Of a stretch of DNA of 64,000 bases, positions 38,689-48,674 are shown one piece after another. A program made the position numbers and the translations under genes. Position 1 is the stretch's first letter; every line of letters starts with the position of its first letter. This stretch comes from Clostridia bacterium (GTDB lineage Bacteria > Bacillota > Clostridia > Christensenellales > Borkfalkiaceae): the NCBI GenBank assembly GCA_017466825.1, contig JAFTTJ010000001.1:62001-126000 (forward strand). Direction: 5' to 3'. The notes beneath the pieces are model-generated. The model saw nothing but the letters and a program-made list of their open reading frames with translations. It was not told where the DNA came from and did no database searches.

Positions 38689-40278
38689 ATGGATGTTGTA
38701 GGCTACTGTCGCTTTTCTTCCGAAGCGCAAAGGGACGGCTATTCTATCGAGGCGCAAGTCCGCGCCATTACGGAATGGGCCGCCCGGGAAGGTCACACCA
38801 TTAAAAAATTCTATATCGACGAGGCCCGTTCTGGAACGAACGACAACCGTGAGGACTTCCAGAATATGGTTGCCGATGCCGCGTCGGGAACGTTCCGCGC
38901 GGTCGTTGTCCACAAGCTGGACCGTTTCGCCCGTGACCGCTATGATTCAGCGGTCTATCGTCATAAACTGAAAACCCACGGCGTTCGTGTTATCTCGGTG
39001 CTGGAACCGTTAGACGACTCCCCCGAGTCGGTTATGATGGAAGCCGTGCTTGAGGGTATGGCAGAGTATTATTCTCGGAACCTTTCGCGTGAAGTCCGCA
39101 AAGGCAAGAAGGAAGTTGCGCTGAAAGCGCAGCATAATGGCGGCCCTGTGCCTTACGGCTATCGTGTGGACGAGCAGATGCGCTACGTCCCTATCCCCGA
39201 AGAAGCGGCCGTTATCCGTGAAATTTTCAGCCGTCTTGATGGCGGTTCTTCTTACGCCGATGTCACACGGTGGGCTATCAGTCAAGGCTTACGTACTCGG
39301 CGCGGTTCGTATTTTAACGAGGCATTTATCGCGCACATGACGACGAACACCATGCTGGTGGGGCGTTTCTCTTACGGTCTCCGTTCCAAGGTGGGGCAGG
39401 AGCCTATCATTATCGAGGACGCTATCGAGCCTATCGTGGATGCTGATGTGTTTTGGCGCGTGCATAATGCCACGCTGGCACGGAAACGCGGGCCGCGTCC
39501 TCGCGTTAAGGAAGACGACTATATCCTGACTGGTTATTTGTTTTGCGCCCATTGCGGTTCGCATCTGTTCGGGTTCAAAAGCAAAAAGGAATATAAGTCC
39601 CGAAACGGCGCGGACCGTCTTTACGAGGCGCGGTTCTATCGTTGCGCTCGCAAAGACCCCATGAAGCATAATCGCCGGCACGAACCTGACGTGGTTCTTC
39701 AGCGTTGCCACTTGCGCTCGATCAGGAAGGATGTTCTCGAGACCTTTGTTTTTTCTGCTATCGAGAACGTGCTTTTCTCGCAGGCTACTATGGATTGGGT
39801 TGTCGCTGAACTCTCCGTTCGGTTAAAGCAACGCAAGCAAAACGCGCAGAATAATGCGGCCGATGCGAACGCCTACAGAAAGGAACTTGAAAAGGTTCGG
39901 AACCAGAAGGCTCGTCTTCTTGACCTTTATCTTTCCGAAGCTCTCGACAAAGCGACATTTGCCTTGAAATCGCGCGAGCTTGATTCCCGTGAAGGTTTTC
40001 TCGACGGCGAGATTAAACGGCTTTCTACCCCTGTTTCTATTGTCGTGGAGCCTGATAAAATAAAAACCGCACTCGAAGGCTTTATCAAAAGCCCGAATGC
40101 GGATTCTTCCGAATATAAAAAACGGCTACTTGCCACTTTTGTGGACAGCATAGCCGTTTCAAATGAAAAAATTGTTATTTACTTCAAATTCCCTATTCCG
40201 GGTGCTGGTGATAAAGCCGAACGGTCGTTCGACGATTTCGTGCGTAAAACTACGAGTGTCTCGACGTGCTTTGTTTGA
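38689..40278 (+). CDS. int: large serine integrase
   Basis: 529 residues. Resolvase domain with YCRFSSEAQ (catalytic Ser around residue 10-11) and HKLDRFARDR, then a recombinase domain (GGPVPYGYRVDE), a zinc ribbon (CAHCGSHLFGF with later FYRCARK and C) and a coiled coil (AYRKELEKVRNQKARLLDLY). It joins attP and attB without host factors. Its last codons lie in attR: the prophage form ends shortly after the core (TTT GTT TGA), whereas in circular phage DNA the frame would run on for 24 residues. The 3' end is also antisense to the rlmD end. AGGAGG precedes the ATG. Confidence 0.96.
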   Translation: MDVVGYCRFSSEAQRDGYSIEAQVRAITEWAAREGHTIKKFYIDEARSGTNDNREDFQNMVADAASGTFRAVVVHKLDRFARDRYDSAVYRHKLKTHGVRVISVLEPLDDSPESVMMEAVLEGMAEYYSRNLSREVRKGKKEVALKAQHNGGPVPYGYRVDEQMRYVPIPEEAAVIREIFSRLDGGSSYADVTRWAISQGLRTRRGSYFNEAFIAHMTTNTMLVGRFSYGLRSKVGQEPIIIEDAIEPIVDADVFWRVHNATLARKRGPRPRVKEDDYILTGYLFCAHCGSHLFGFKSKKEYKSRNGADRLYEARFYRCARKDPMKHNRRHEPDVVLQRCHLRSIRKDVLETFVFSAIENVLFSQATMDWVVAELSVRLKQRKQNAQNNAADANAYRKELEKVRNQKARLLDLYLSEALDKATFALKSRELDSREGFLDGEIKRLSTPVSIVVEPDKIKTALEGFIKSPNADSSEYKKRLLATFVDSIAVSNEKIVIYFKFPIPGAGDKAERSFDDFVRKTTSVSTCFV

Positions 40279-41633
40279 GGGAACATATCGTAGGGTTTAA
40301 CCGAAACGAGTTTGTAAGTTGGACTAGGACTTTCGTTTTTAACGAGTTCTCCGTTTTGCCAAGTTAAGGTGTCTGTAAGAAGCCCAACGTCGCGCGCAAG
40401 CGTTTGCGGTGAGCAAGATATGTAAACTATTTTTTGCGGTTTGCACTTTATTATCGATTGAATAAGCGTTTCGTCCACGCCTTGTCTAGGCGGATCTAAA
40501 ACGAGCACCGTATTTTCGCCGTTTTCAGTTTCACGTTGCATAATTTCCGGCAACGCTTCTTCACACGGGGCGCACACGTTTTGCATTTTTCCGTCGAGCG
40601 AATTGAGTTTTTTAAGCGCGTCGGCGCAGTCAACCGCTTCTTTTACGATTTCAATACCAACCGCTTTTTTAGCCTTTTGAGCGAAGATTGCAGTAAGCAT
40701 ACCCGCACCGCTATAAGCGTCGATTACGACGGTGTTTTCGTCAACGCCAGAAATTTTGACTGCTTCGGAATAAATGCGCCTTCTTACGTTATCGTTGACT
40801 TGCATGAAAGACTCGGGGCCCATTTCGTATTTAATACCGCAATCGGTAGTCATAACTTTATCTTTACCGAAAAGGCAAATAAACCTTTCGCCAAGGATTA
40901 CGTTGTTGCCGAGTTTGTTTACGTTGACAAAAAGGCTAAAATCGTTAAAATACTCTTTAAGTATGGCTATAAGTTGATTAACGCAAGGTAACGTGTCGCC
41001 GTTTATTACGAAAGTTATAAGTAGTTTTCCGTCTACCGCCCTTACTACGACGTGTTTTAAAAGCCCTGCGCCCTGCTTATCGCTATAAACTGAAATATCG
41101 TTTGTTTTAACGTATTTTTTAACCGCTTTAATAATTCTCGTGCACCATTCGGGTTGAATTGGGCAACTGTTTATAGGAACAATCCTATGGCTTCCCGACG
41201 CAAAAAAACCGATTTCACAACCGAAATTTTCTGCTCTGACCGGAAGTTGAAGTTTGTTACGGTAGCCGTATTCGAGTTCGCTCCGCTCGGTGAGCGGTAC
41301 GCTAGCGTCGATAAAGGCGATTTTTGAAAAACAGTCTTTTACGATTTTGCTTTTGAGTTTTAACTGAAGTTTATATTTAAGATGTTGGAGTTGACATCCA
41401 CCGCATTTTTCGTAGACCGAGCAAGCAGGTCTTACCCTTTCTTCCGCAGGGGTGTAAACTTCCAACGCCTTTGCAAAAACGACGTTCTTTTTAACCTTTA
41501 AAACTTTATATTTAATTTTTTCGTTAGGAAGCGCGTACGGTAAAAATACGGTATAGTCACCGTCTTTTATAATGCCTTCTCCGTTAGACCCGAGTCGGCT
41601 TACTATCCCCACGCGTTCTTCGTTTTTTAACAT
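40179..41633 (-). CDS. rlmD: 23S rRNA uracil-5 methyltransferase, 3' end replaced by prophage
   Basis: 484 residues. Methylates a uridine in 23S rRNA using SAM. N-terminal TRAM domain (GSNGEGIIKDGDYTVFLP), iron-sulfur Cys (ACSVYEKCGGCQ and NSCPIQ), methyltransferase motifs DAYSGAGMLTAIFA and VLDPPRQGVDE, catalytic CSPQTLARD, and the conserved MFPQTKHVET. From codon KHVE onward (40271 to 40179) the sequence is phage DNA, adding VVLRTKSSNDRSAL and 16 more residues in place of the native VCLERI. The conserved end motif is preserved, so function may survive. RlmD versus RlmCD type is not distinguished. Confidence 0.92.
   Translation of the reverse strand: MLKNEERVGIVSRLGSNGEGIIKDGDYTVFLPYALPNEKIKYKVLKVKKNVVFAKALEVYTPAEERVRPACSVYEKCGGCQLQHLKYKLQLKLKSKIVKDCFSKIAFIDASVPLTERSELEYGYRNKLQLPVRAENFGCEIGFFASGSHRIVPINSCPIQPEWCTRIIKAVKKYVKTNDISVYSDKQGAGLLKHVVVRAVDGKLLITFVINGDTLPCVNQLIAILKEYFNDFSLFVNVNKLGNNVILGERFICLFGKDKVMTTDCGIKYEMGPESFMQVNDNVRRRIYSEAVKISGVDENTVVIDAYSGAGMLTAIFAQKAKKAVGIEIVKEAVDCADALKKLNSLDGKMQNVCAPCEEALPEIMQRETENGENTVLVLDPPRQGVDETLIQSIIKCKPQKIVYISCSPQTLARDVGLLTDTLTWQNGELVKNESPSPTYKLVSVKPYDMFPQTKHVETLVVLRTKSSNDRSALSPAPGIGNLK
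40261..40271. other. attR: attR core of the prophage
   Basis: TCGACGTGCTT, identical to 828-838, at the right edge of the phage. It lies in the last codons of the integrase on the + strand and in the KHVE codons of rlmD on the minus strand. To its right the sequence is host rlmD. Confidence 0.88.
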
Positions 41634-41642
41634 GATTCACCC

Positions 41643-42176
41643 TTAAAGTTTGAGTTTTTCGACAATTTTATCTATTGCGGTTTGAAATCTTATCATAATA
41701 AAGTCGTACGCCACAAACAAAAGCGCACTACCCGCCGCAAGTATTAAATATGCGTATTTTTGGAAAGTTTGGTTTGTTAAAACGCTTTCTTCAAACAAAA
41801 ATGCGCTAAATAAGGTATAAATTAGTAGGACTGAGCCTATAAACCACACTAATTTTATAATAAACGCTAAAACTTGATTAAAGTTTTTCTCTTTGAAAAT
41901 ATAGTTTACGGTAGGATGGATTCCGAAAAATATACCATAGGTAAGCACCAATTCGGGGCGATAGCCCACGAAAAAGATTGCTGAAAGGCAAAGGGTTGCA
42001 AGGTAGGTCATAAGTCCGCCTTTCCAACTCTTTTTTGCAAGCAAAACCATAGTTGTCATACTCGCCATAAAAATCGCCGAGTAATCAAGCACGCTTATAA
42101 ATGCGCCCGCAAGCATAAAAATTAGCGAAAACCCCGCGCATATTGCGCAAAGCGCTATTTCTTTAGATTTTTTCAT
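41643..42176 (-). CDS. multi-span membrane protein, unknown
   Basis: 177 residues with about five hydrophobic segments (LCAICAGFSLIFMLAGAFI, LATLCLSAIFFVGY, LAFIIKLVWFIGSVLLIY, LILAAGSALLFVAY). Resembles small predicted membrane proteins of Clostridia without assigned function. Nine bases downstream of it rlmD begins; the upstream gene overlaps closely, so these are co-transcribed. Confidence 0.65.
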   Translation of the reverse strand: MKKSKEIALCAICAGFSLIFMLAGAFISVLDYSAIFMASMTTMVLLAKKSWKGGLMTYLATLCLSAIFFVGYRPELVLTYGIFFGIHPTVNYIFKEKNFNQVLAFIIKLVWFIGSVLLIYTLFSAFLFEESVLTNQTFQKYAYLILAAGSALLFVAYDFIMIRFQTAIDKIVEKLKL

Positions 42177-42182
42177 CTGCCA

Positions 42183-42797
42183 TTAACCGCAACCGTTACA
42201 AAAACAGTTGAGCATTGCGTTACAAACCGCCATTTCGCAACACCATTGACAACAATAATCGCCACCCATTTGAGCGGGTTGCTCTTCGTATTGGTAGTTG
42301 GGTTCGCCGTTTGTATAACTCGTAAACGTCTTGTTTGACTCTGCCTTAATTTTTTCTTCAAGTTTATTGTAAGAATTTTTATACTTGGCGTTAGTCGGAT
42401 CCATTTCGATTGCTATTTCAAGTTGCTTTTTACTCTCGTTATTCCAATTTTTCTTGTAAAAAACTACCGCTTGAAGATAGTGCCACTCGGCGTTTCTCTC
42501 GTTGAAATCGTCGAGTTTTTGTTGCGCGTCGTGAAGTTTGCCTTCTTTGATAAGTTGTTCAACTTCGGCAAACGCGCCCGTATTTTCTTGATTAGAAGAC
42601 GTCCTTTCTCTTCTCTCCGCTATAATTTCTTTATAAGCAAGGTCGAGTTCGGTGAGTTTTTTGGCGGCGAGATTGCCCGCTTCGCCTTCTAAAAACCTAT
42701 CTTCCGCGTAAATTTCCCTACGGGTTTTATAAGCTTTTTCAAGTTCTTCGTCCGTACAAGACTCAGTCAGTCCGAACAGTTGATATTTATCGTTCAT
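42183..42797 (-). CDS. J-domain-like / TPR-like protein with Cys-rich tail
   Basis: 204 residues. The N-terminus YQLFGLTESCTDEELEKAYK looks like a J-domain, but the HPD catalytic triplet is absent. The middle AEWHYLQAVVFYKKNWNNES is TPR-like. The end contains CCQWCCEMAVCNAMLNCFCN, seven Cys in a short stretch. Many Clostridial genomes have this DnaJ-like gene near housekeeping genes. Function unknown. Confidence 0.65.
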   Translation of the reverse strand: MNDKYQLFGLTESCTDEELEKAYKTRREIYAEDRFLEGEAGNLAAKKLTELDLAYKEIIAERRERTSSNQENTGAFAEVEQLIKEGKLHDAQQKLDDFNERNAEWHYLQAVVFYKKNWNNESKKQLEIAIEMDPTNAKYKNSYNKLEEKIKAESNKTFTSYTNGEPNYQYEEQPAQMGGDYCCQWCCEMAVCNAMLNCFCNGCG

Positions 42798-42831
42798 ATT
42801 ATCTTCCTTTTATCTAAATTTTCGACTTTTA

Positions 42832-43707
42832 CTACTTGTCGCTTTTAATCGGCTCTTTTTCAGTTGCCTTTTTTAATATGCGCAAGGTAACGTCAGGTAT
42901 ACCGCGAAGTAAAACGTTATCGATTAAATCGTGATTAAAATAAAATTTACACTCGGCTATGCTCATCTTTAAGTTTGCAAAGACGTCCGAAAAGGTAAAA
43001 GATAAATCCTTTCCGCTCTTTTCCATCATTTCCTTAACCGTTTTTTGCTCGCCGTAAGCGTAATAAAGACAGTTGAAATTACCCTTTTCAACGTCCTTTT
43101 CATAGTCGTCCAAGGCGTCGATTAAATATATCCACTTGCCTAGAAAGTAGAAAAGTTTGCCCGCGCTAGGGGTAAATTTTTCGCCTATGGCGTACTTTGC
43201 AAGGCTTTGCATCATCATGGAAAATGGCTCGCATATCATATCGATACTAGAACATTTTTGTTGTTCGAGTTTAAATAAATCGTCGTAATTACTTTCAATA
43301 ATACGCGAGATTTCAGGATGATTTTTTAAAACCTTTTTATGCGAACTTTCAAAAAACCAAAGTTTGGCTTTGCCACCGCCACCGTCTATAATATCGTCTT
43401 TTATCTTATAGTAAGCGAGTTCTACGTTTATTTGAGCGGATAAGTCGGTAAGCCTATCGCCCTTTGCAACCATAGGTCTTTTTTTAAACCAATGGGAAAC
43501 GCAACGCTCGTCTACGATTTTGACGTCTTCGCCTGCAAGGTTATGAACGAGCGCCGAAAAAAAGGCTATGTCGTAAGTAAGTGAAAGCCTTGCCCTTTGA
43601 GAGCATTGCCTACCTATACTTTTACATACTCCGCAGTATAAAGCGTTATATAAGGTTTCATCCTTTTTGTAAAGATAAGGCATATCGGGCTTTACGTAAC
43701 CGAACAT
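42832..43707 (-). CDS. DUF5685 family protein
   Basis: 291 residues from MFGYVKPDMPYLYKKDE. ALYCGVCKSIGRQCSQRAR near the start and WIYLIDALDDYEKDVEKGNF near the end are signatures of DUF5685, a helical family of Clostridia of unknown function (the D-D-x-x-D pattern resembles prenyl-synthase-like folds). The start MFGYV fits the family; an upstream ATG at 43734 lacks a better site. Confidence 0.75.
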   Translation of the reverse strand: MFGYVKPDMPYLYKKDETLYNALYCGVCKSIGRQCSQRARLSLTYDIAFFSALVHNLAGEDVKIVDERCVSHWFKKRPMVAKGDRLTDLSAQINVELAYYKIKDDIIDGGGGKAKLWFFESSHKKVLKNHPEISRIIESNYDDLFKLEQQKCSSIDMICEPFSMMMQSLAKYAIGEKFTPSAGKLFYFLGKWIYLIDALDDYEKDVEKGNFNCLYYAYGEQKTVKEMMEKSGKDLSFTFSDVFANLKMSIAECKFYFNHDLIDNVLLRGIPDVTLRILKKATEKEPIKSDK

Positions 43708-43734
43708 AATCCACCACATTACATATAATAGCAC

Positions 43735-43977
43735 TATACACTATACCCTAAAAAAAGTTTTTTGTCAATGAACTAAACCCCCACTTGCTGTTTTTCCATA
43801 AATTTTTCACACTTTTTTTAATTTTTTAATGCTTTTTTGGTGAGAACTATTATATAATGATAGATTATTTAAATTTTCGTTAAAAAGGCTTATCCTTATA
43901 ACGACCTTAAACTTAAAAAACCACGCAAAAAAAACCGACGGATTTCCGTCGGTTTAATATGCTTTTTAGGTTTAAAA
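43735..43977. other. intergenic region with terminator, otherwise AT-rich
   Basis: No gene seen. Contains AT-rich DNA with promoter-like TATAAT at 43851-43858 region and the terminator at 43927-43955. Direction of any promoter cannot be fixed by eye. Confidence 0.4.
43927..43955 (-). terminator. intrinsic terminator of the P-loop gene
   Basis: ACCGACGG (43934-43941), loop ATTT, CCGTCGGT (43946-43953), with eight A before it, giving a U-run on the minus transcript. Confidence 0.85.
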
Positions 43978-44391
43978 TTAAGCGATATAAGCGTGCATAA
44001 ATTTAGGAAGTTCTTCCTTGGTTGCGCTTACGGTAAGTTCAACTTTAACGTCATTTTCCTTTGCAATCTTTTCAAGGTCTGCAAAGAACTCTTCGTATGC
44101 GTCAAGATTTCTTTCACCGGTAATTCTCTTAATACCGTCGATAAATATATGTTCGATATCGCTATTGCCTGCGATAAGACCTTGTACGAAACCTGCAAAT
44201 GCGGTTACGCTAGCAACGTCGTATTCTTCAGTAAATACGCATTTTACATTGAGATCGATATCAACCGAATAAAGTTTTTCGTCGGTGATAAATACTACGT
44301 TACCTTTCGCGTCTTTTGCAGCAGCGTTTACGTTGTCTTTAATGATTTTGGTTTTGCCAAAGCCCTTAGGGCCGTAAATGAGTTTTATCAT
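43978..44391 (-). CDS. small P-loop ATP-binding protein, unknown
   Basis: 137 residues. Walker A YGPKGFGKTKII near residue 6-17; HIFIDGIKRI may be Walker B. Small standalone NTPase of a type found in Clostridia next to metabolic genes; partner and substrate unknown. AGGAC precedes the start. Terminated by the hairpin just downstream. Confidence 0.65.
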   Translation of the reverse strand: MIKLIYGPKGFGKTKIIKDNVNAAAKDAKGNVVFITDEKLYSVDIDLNVKCVFTEEYDVASVTAFAGFVQGLIAGNSDIEHIFIDGIKRITGERNLDAYEEFFADLEKIAKENDVKVELTVSATKEELPKFMHAYIA

Positions 44392-44488
44392 ATAAAACGT
44401 GTCCTCCGTTTCTCTTTTCTATATTGTAAACTAAAATAATAAATTTTTCAAGGGTTTTTTAAAATATTTTAATAAAATTTTAAATATT

Positions 44489-45679
44489 TTATTCTAGTTC
44501 GCTTATAAAAGCCTTAATAGCATCGATTCCCTTTAAAATATCGGCGGTAGATACCGTGTACGCAAGCCTTACGCTATTGTCGTCGCCAAAGGCAAGCCCG
44601 GGAATAACCGCAACGCCTTTACCGAGTAAAAGGTCTGCAAAACTTACGCTACCCGTAATTTTTTTACCTTGATAACTCTTGCCAAAAAACGCCGAGACGT
44701 CGGCAAAAACGTAAAACGCGCCCTTGGGATAAACCACTTTAACGCCGTCGATTTGAGTTAAGCCTTTATACAAAAGTTTTCTGCGATCGTCGAACTCTTT
44801 AACCATATCGATTATAAATTCTTCTCCGCCGTTTATCGCCGTTGCCGACGCGTATTGAGCAAATGAACAAGCGTTGCTAGTGGTATGGCCTTGCATTGCC
44901 GAAACCGCCTTCGCAACTTCGATAGGGCAAGCCATATAACCTATTCTCCAACCCGTCATTGCGTAGGTCTTTGAAACGCCGTTGATAACTATCGTGTTGT
45001 CTTTTGCGTACGGGGTGAGCGTAGCGATTGAAATATGCTCTTCGCCGTCGAAAACTAGTTTTTCATACACTTCGTCGGAAATTATTGCGACGCCGTGTTT
45101 TTCGGCTACTTTTGCGATAGATAAGAGTTCGGCTTTGGTGTAAACTACGCCCGTAGGATTACACGGCGAATTGATGAGTACGCAACGGGTTTTGGGGGTT
45201 ATTGCCCTTTCAAATTGCTCGCTAGTCAACTTATAGCCCGACTTTTCGTCCGTATTGACAATTTTACAAACTCCGCCTGCAAGCCTTACTTGCTCGACGT
45301 AAGTTATCCAATACGGGGCGGGGATAATCACTTCGTCCCCTTCGTCTAAAATAGCGCAAAAAGCGTGATAGAGCGAACTTTTAGCCCCCGACGAAACTAC
45401 GATATTTTCGGGCGCGTAGTCTAAACCGTTTTCCTTTTTAAGTTTTCCAACTATCGCCTTTTTGAGTTCGGGAATACCTGCGGTAGGGGTATATTTAGTC
45501 TTACCGCTACGCAATGCGTCTTCCGCCGACTTAATAATATATTCCGGAGTGTTGAAATCGGGTTCGCCCGCGGTAAAGGCTACTACGTCTTTACCCGCGC
45601 TTTTTAGCGCCTTGGCTTTTGCCGAAATTTCAAGCGTTACGGAAGGTTCTATCCTTCCTACTTTTGTAGAAACTTTCAT
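44489..45679 (-). CDS. aspC: aspartate aminotransferase, class I PLP
   Basis: 396 residues. Transfers the amino group of aspartate to 2-oxoglutarate. INSPCNPTGVVYTKAEL, IISDEVYEKLVF, and the PLP-lysine motif SKTYAMTGWRIGYMAC are present. One-base overlap with prfA upstream. Substrate could be broader (Asp/Glu/prephenate), so the symbol is by family. Confidence 0.9.
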   Translation of the reverse strand: MKVSTKVGRIEPSVTLEISAKAKALKSAGKDVVAFTAGEPDFNTPEYIIKSAEDALRSGKTKYTPTAGIPELKKAIVGKLKKENGLDYAPENIVVSSGAKSSLYHAFCAILDEGDEVIIPAPYWITYVEQVRLAGGVCKIVNTDEKSGYKLTSEQFERAITPKTRCVLINSPCNPTGVVYTKAELLSIAKVAEKHGVAIISDEVYEKLVFDGEEHISIATLTPYAKDNTIVINGVSKTYAMTGWRIGYMACPIEVAKAVSAMQGHTTSNACSFAQYASATAINGGEEFIIDMVKEFDDRRKLLYKGLTQIDGVKVVYPKGAFYVFADVSAFFGKSYQGKKITGSVSFADLLLGKGVAVIPGLAFGDDNSVRLAYTVSTADILKGIDAIKAFISELE

Positions 45680-46752
45680 TAATCGTTCTCCTGTGATGAG
45701 AGTTTTGCTTCTCTATCGGCTATTGCGAGCGCTTCAATCATATCGTTTATGTTGCCCATAAGAAAATCTTCAAGCGAATAAATCGTATAGCCTATTCTGT
45801 GATCGGTAATTCTTCCTTGGGGGAAATTATACGTCCTAATTCTTTCCGAACGGTCGCCCGTGCCGACTTGGTTTTTACGGTTTGCGGCGTACTCGTTTTG
45901 ATATTTGGTGTTGTAATAATCAAAAAGACGGCTCTTCATAACCTTCATAGCCTTTTCGCGGTTTTTGATTTGCGAACGCTCGTCTTGACAAGTAACGACT
46001 ATGCCCGTGGGGATATGAGTCATACGAATACAAGACTCAGTCTTATTGACGTGCTGACCGCCCGCTCCGCTAGAACGGTAAGTGTCGACTTTTAAATCTT
46101 TTTCGTCGATATGAACTTCGACGTCTTCGGCTTCGGGTAGAACGGCAACCGTTACGGTCGACGTGTGAATTCTGCCCTGCGATTCGGTATCGGGAACTCT
46201 CTGTACCCTATGAACGCCACTTTCGTATTTGAGTTTACTGTATACGCCCTTTCCGCTAATTGAAAAGACGACTTCTTTTATACCGCCGAGTTCGGTGCTG
46301 TTAGAATCGATTTCTTCGGTCTTCCAACGGTTGCTCTCGGCGTATTTTACGTACATTCTGTAAAGTTCGTATGCAAATAACGCGGCTTCTTCACCGCCTG
46401 CGCCACCCCTTATTTCGACGATAACGTTTTTGTTGTCGTTAGGGTCTTTAGGAAGAAGTAAAATTTTGAGTTCGTCGGTAATTTCGGCAAGTCTTTTTTT
46501 ACAAGAATAATACTCGTCTTCAAGCATCATTTTCATTTCGGGGTCGGTTTCACTCTTTAAAAGTTCTTCCGCTCCCCTGCCGTCTTCTTCGACTTTTTTA
46601 TATTCGAGATATTTGTTTACCGTCTCTTCGATTTCCGCTCTTTCCTTGACGTATTTTTGCCAAAGTTCAATGTCTTTTATAACGTCGGGATCGGATACGA
46701 GTTCGGATAATTTTTCAAACCTTTCGTATATTGCGCTGAGTTTGTTTATCAT
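45679..46752 (-). CDS. prfA: peptide chain release factor 1
   Basis: 357 residues. Reads UAA/UAG stops. GGQ motif in [15 protein letters not shown], and the recognition-loop region [16 protein letters not shown], where RF1 has P-x-T. Overlaps the prmC fusion by 4 bases, the usual prmC-prfA coupling. Full length. Confidence 0.96.
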   Translation of the reverse strand: MINKLSAIYERFEKLSELVSDPDVIKDIELWQKYVKERAEIEETVNKYLEYKKVEEDGRGAEELLKSETDPEMKMMLEDEYYSCKKRLAEITDELKILLLPKDPNDNKNVIVEIRGGAGGEEAALFAYELYRMYVKYAESNRWKTEEIDSNSTELGGIKEVVFSISGKGVYSKLKYESGVHRVQRVPDTESQGRIHTSTVTVAVLPEAEDVEVHIDEKDLKVDTYRSSGAGGQHVNKTESCIRMTHIPTGIVVTCQDERSQIKNREKAMKVMKSRLFDYYNTKYQNEYAANRKNQVGTGDRSERIRTYNFPQGRITDHRIGYTIYSLEDFLMGNINDMIEALAIADREAKLSSQEND

Positions 46753-48542
46753 AAAAGCACCGCCTTAATTATACGGTCAATTCCGTTGATATCTTTAATG
46801 ATTTCTACGCGATAATCGACTTCGAGCAAGGCTTTTACGTCTTCGGCTTGATTTATACCAACTTCTAAAAGCAACGCTCCGCCACTTGAAAGACGCTCTT
46901 TTGCGCCCTTTGCAATAACCCTATAAAAGTCGAGTCCGTCAACACCGCCGTCTAAAGCGGAAATAGGCTCGAAGCCTTTTACTTCGGGTTGTAAACCGTC
47001 GATATCCTGAGTTTTTATATAGGGGGGATTGGACACGATAAGGTCGAACTTGCCGTCGATTTTTTCAAACATATCGCTGTGAATAAGTTCGATTTCGAGC
47101 CCGTGTTTTTTGAAATTTTCGCTTGCGAGCGACAAGGCGTTTTCAGAAAAATCGCTTGCCGTAACGCTTGCGCCCGTCTTTGCTTTTATAACCAAAGCGA
47201 TTGCCCCACTACCCGTGCAAAGGTCTAAAACCCTGCTATTTTCAGAGCAAATTTCAACCGCTTTTAAAACGAGTTCTTCAGTTTCCGGACGGGGAATAAG
47301 AGCCCTTTCGTCCACCTTTAAAAGATAGCCGTAAAAGTCGCATTCGCCAAGAACGTACCAAAGTGGTCTGCCCGTAAGTCTTTGAGTTTTTAAGTCGTTA
47401 ATTTTATCAATTTGGGTTGCCGAAACGAGTTTTTCAGACGAAAGTTCGCTCCTTTTTAAACCCGTTACAAAGCATATAAGCCACTCGGCGTCGGATTCGT
47501 CAATATTAGATTTTTTAAATTCTTCTTTAAGGCTTTTAGTGAGTTCGCTTACCTTTTGGGGCACGACGAACTTGCAAGTGGGCTCGTTTTCGTCTTCGTC
47601 CATCTTTAAAACCTTTTTAAACGCCGTGATTGCCACTTCTATCATTTGGTCGTCGGGCTCGCGCGTCGTAATTTTTTGAATTAAAAGTCCCGGAAGTTTT
47701 AAGGGATAAAATACCCAACAGTCGGTCAATGCGAGAAGTTTTAAAAGTTCGTACGAAAGACCTGCAACTAAGGGAAGGAGCGCAAGTTTTGCAATGAGTT
47801 TTAAAAAGCCGTTGGTGAGCATGGGAAAAATTGCGCCGAAGATAGAAAAGACTAAAATGCTTATAAACATTACGAAGAACATAAAAGTCGTTCCGCATCT
47901 GTCGTGCACTCTTTTACAAGTTTTTACGTTTTCAACGGTGAGTTCAAGTCCCTTTTCGTAGGCGGTTATCGTTTTATGCTCCGCGCCATGGTACATATAC
48001 GTCCTGCGGATATCCTTCATTAAAGACGTCAACAGTACGTATGCTACGAAAATTAAAATTCGTATTAAACCTTCAAACAAGTTTACCCAAATGAGTTGGT
48101 CGGTAACTAAATCAGAGAAAAGTTTACCGAGAAAATGGGGAATGATAAAAAACAAGCCTATTGAAAAGGCTAAACCGAGCGCTACGCCTAAAAATATTAC
48201 GACGCTCATTATATCAACTTTAAAGGTATCCGCTAGCCATTTTTCAAATTTGCTAGGCTCGGACTGCTCTTCTTCGCCGTAGACTTCCGCCGACCGCATG
48301 AGAATTTTTACGCCCGTAACCATTGACGAAATAAAATTAACCATACCCCTTATCACGGGGATTTTGGCAATTTTATTCGTTTGGGGTTGTAACCTATCGG
48401 CTTCAAGACGAATTACGCCGTCCTTATCACGAACGGCGGTCGCTATGCCTGATTTACCGCGCATCATAACCCCTTCTAATACGGCTTGACCGCCGATTGA
48501 AGTTTTGCACGGCTGTTTTTTACAATTTTCTTTTTCTTTCAT
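46749..48542 (-). CDS. prmC: DUF1385 membrane protein fused to PrmC methyltransferase
   Basis: 597 residues, two proteins in one. Residues ~1-315 are DUF1385: [42 protein letters not shown] and several membrane spans. Residues ~325-597 are PrmC, which methylates the GGQ glutamine of release factors: [37 protein letters not shown] and the catalytic SNPPYI. In most Bacillota these are neighbouring separate genes, so this is a fusion that would tether PrmC to the membrane. Confidence 0.92.
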   Translation of the reverse strand: MKEKENCKKQPCKTSIGGQAVLEGVMMRGKSGIATAVRDKDGVIRLEADRLQPQTNKIAKIPVIRGMVNFISSMVTGVKILMRSAEVYGEEEQSEPSKFEKWLADTFKVDIMSVVIFLGVALGLAFSIGLFFIIPHFLGKLFSDLVTDQLIWVNLFEGLIRILIFVAYVLLTSLMKDIRRTYMYHGAEHKTITAYEKGLELTVENVKTCKRVHDRCGTTFMFFVMFISILVFSIFGAIFPMLTNGFLKLIAKLALLPLVAGLSYELLKLLALTDCWVFYPLKLPGLLIQKITTREPDDQMIEVAITAFKKVLKMDEDENEPTCKFVVPQKVSELTKSLKEEFKKSNIDESDAEWLICFVTGLKRSELSSEKLVSATQIDKINDLKTQRLTGRPLWYVLGECDFYGYLLKVDERALIPRPETEELVLKAVEICSENSRVLDLCTGSGAIALVIKAKTGASVTASDFSENALSLASENFKKHGLEIELIHSDMFEKIDGKFDLIVSNPPYIKTQDIDGLQPEVKGFEPISALDGGVDGLDFYRVIAKGAKERLSSGGALLLEVGINQAEDVKALLEVDYRVEIIKDINGIDRIIKAVLL

Positions 48543-48585
48543 AGTTCAATTATACACGATAAGGCTCTCTTGTAACTAACGCCCA

Positions 48586-48627
48586 AAAATTAAAAAATAA
48601 GCCCCAAGTCATTCAATACTTAGGGCT
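48586..48627 (-). terminator. terminator of rpmE
   Basis: GCCCCAAGT (48601-48609) pairs with ACTTAGGGC (48618-48626), one mismatch, followed on the minus strand by a T-rich run (complement of 48586-48599). It sits just after rpmE. Confidence 0.8.
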
Positions 48628-48674
48628 GAAAAACCGACTTTGTGGCTTAAGCAGCCGACAAAAGTTTATTACAA

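Larger units (their letters stand above)
828..40271. mobile_element. 39.4-kb prophage, siphovirus type, serine-integrase
   Basis: Continuous set of phage genes between two 11-bp core repeats. It contains the full DNA packaging, HK97-type head, long-tail and baseplate genes, replication and methylation modules, and a lysogeny module with repressor and large serine integrase. Long tape measure (537 aa) plus distal tail and tail-associated proteins indicate a siphovirus. A diversity-generating retroelement is embedded in the baseplate/lysis end. Possible defects: SNF2 helicase frame break, two methyltransferases broken at G runs, and no recognisable endolysin, so inducibility is uncertain. Confidence 0.93.

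Noticed and set aside
40179..40278. Independent short gene on the minus strand under the integrase end
   Set aside because: It is the replaced 3' end of rlmD, continuous in frame with the host gene.
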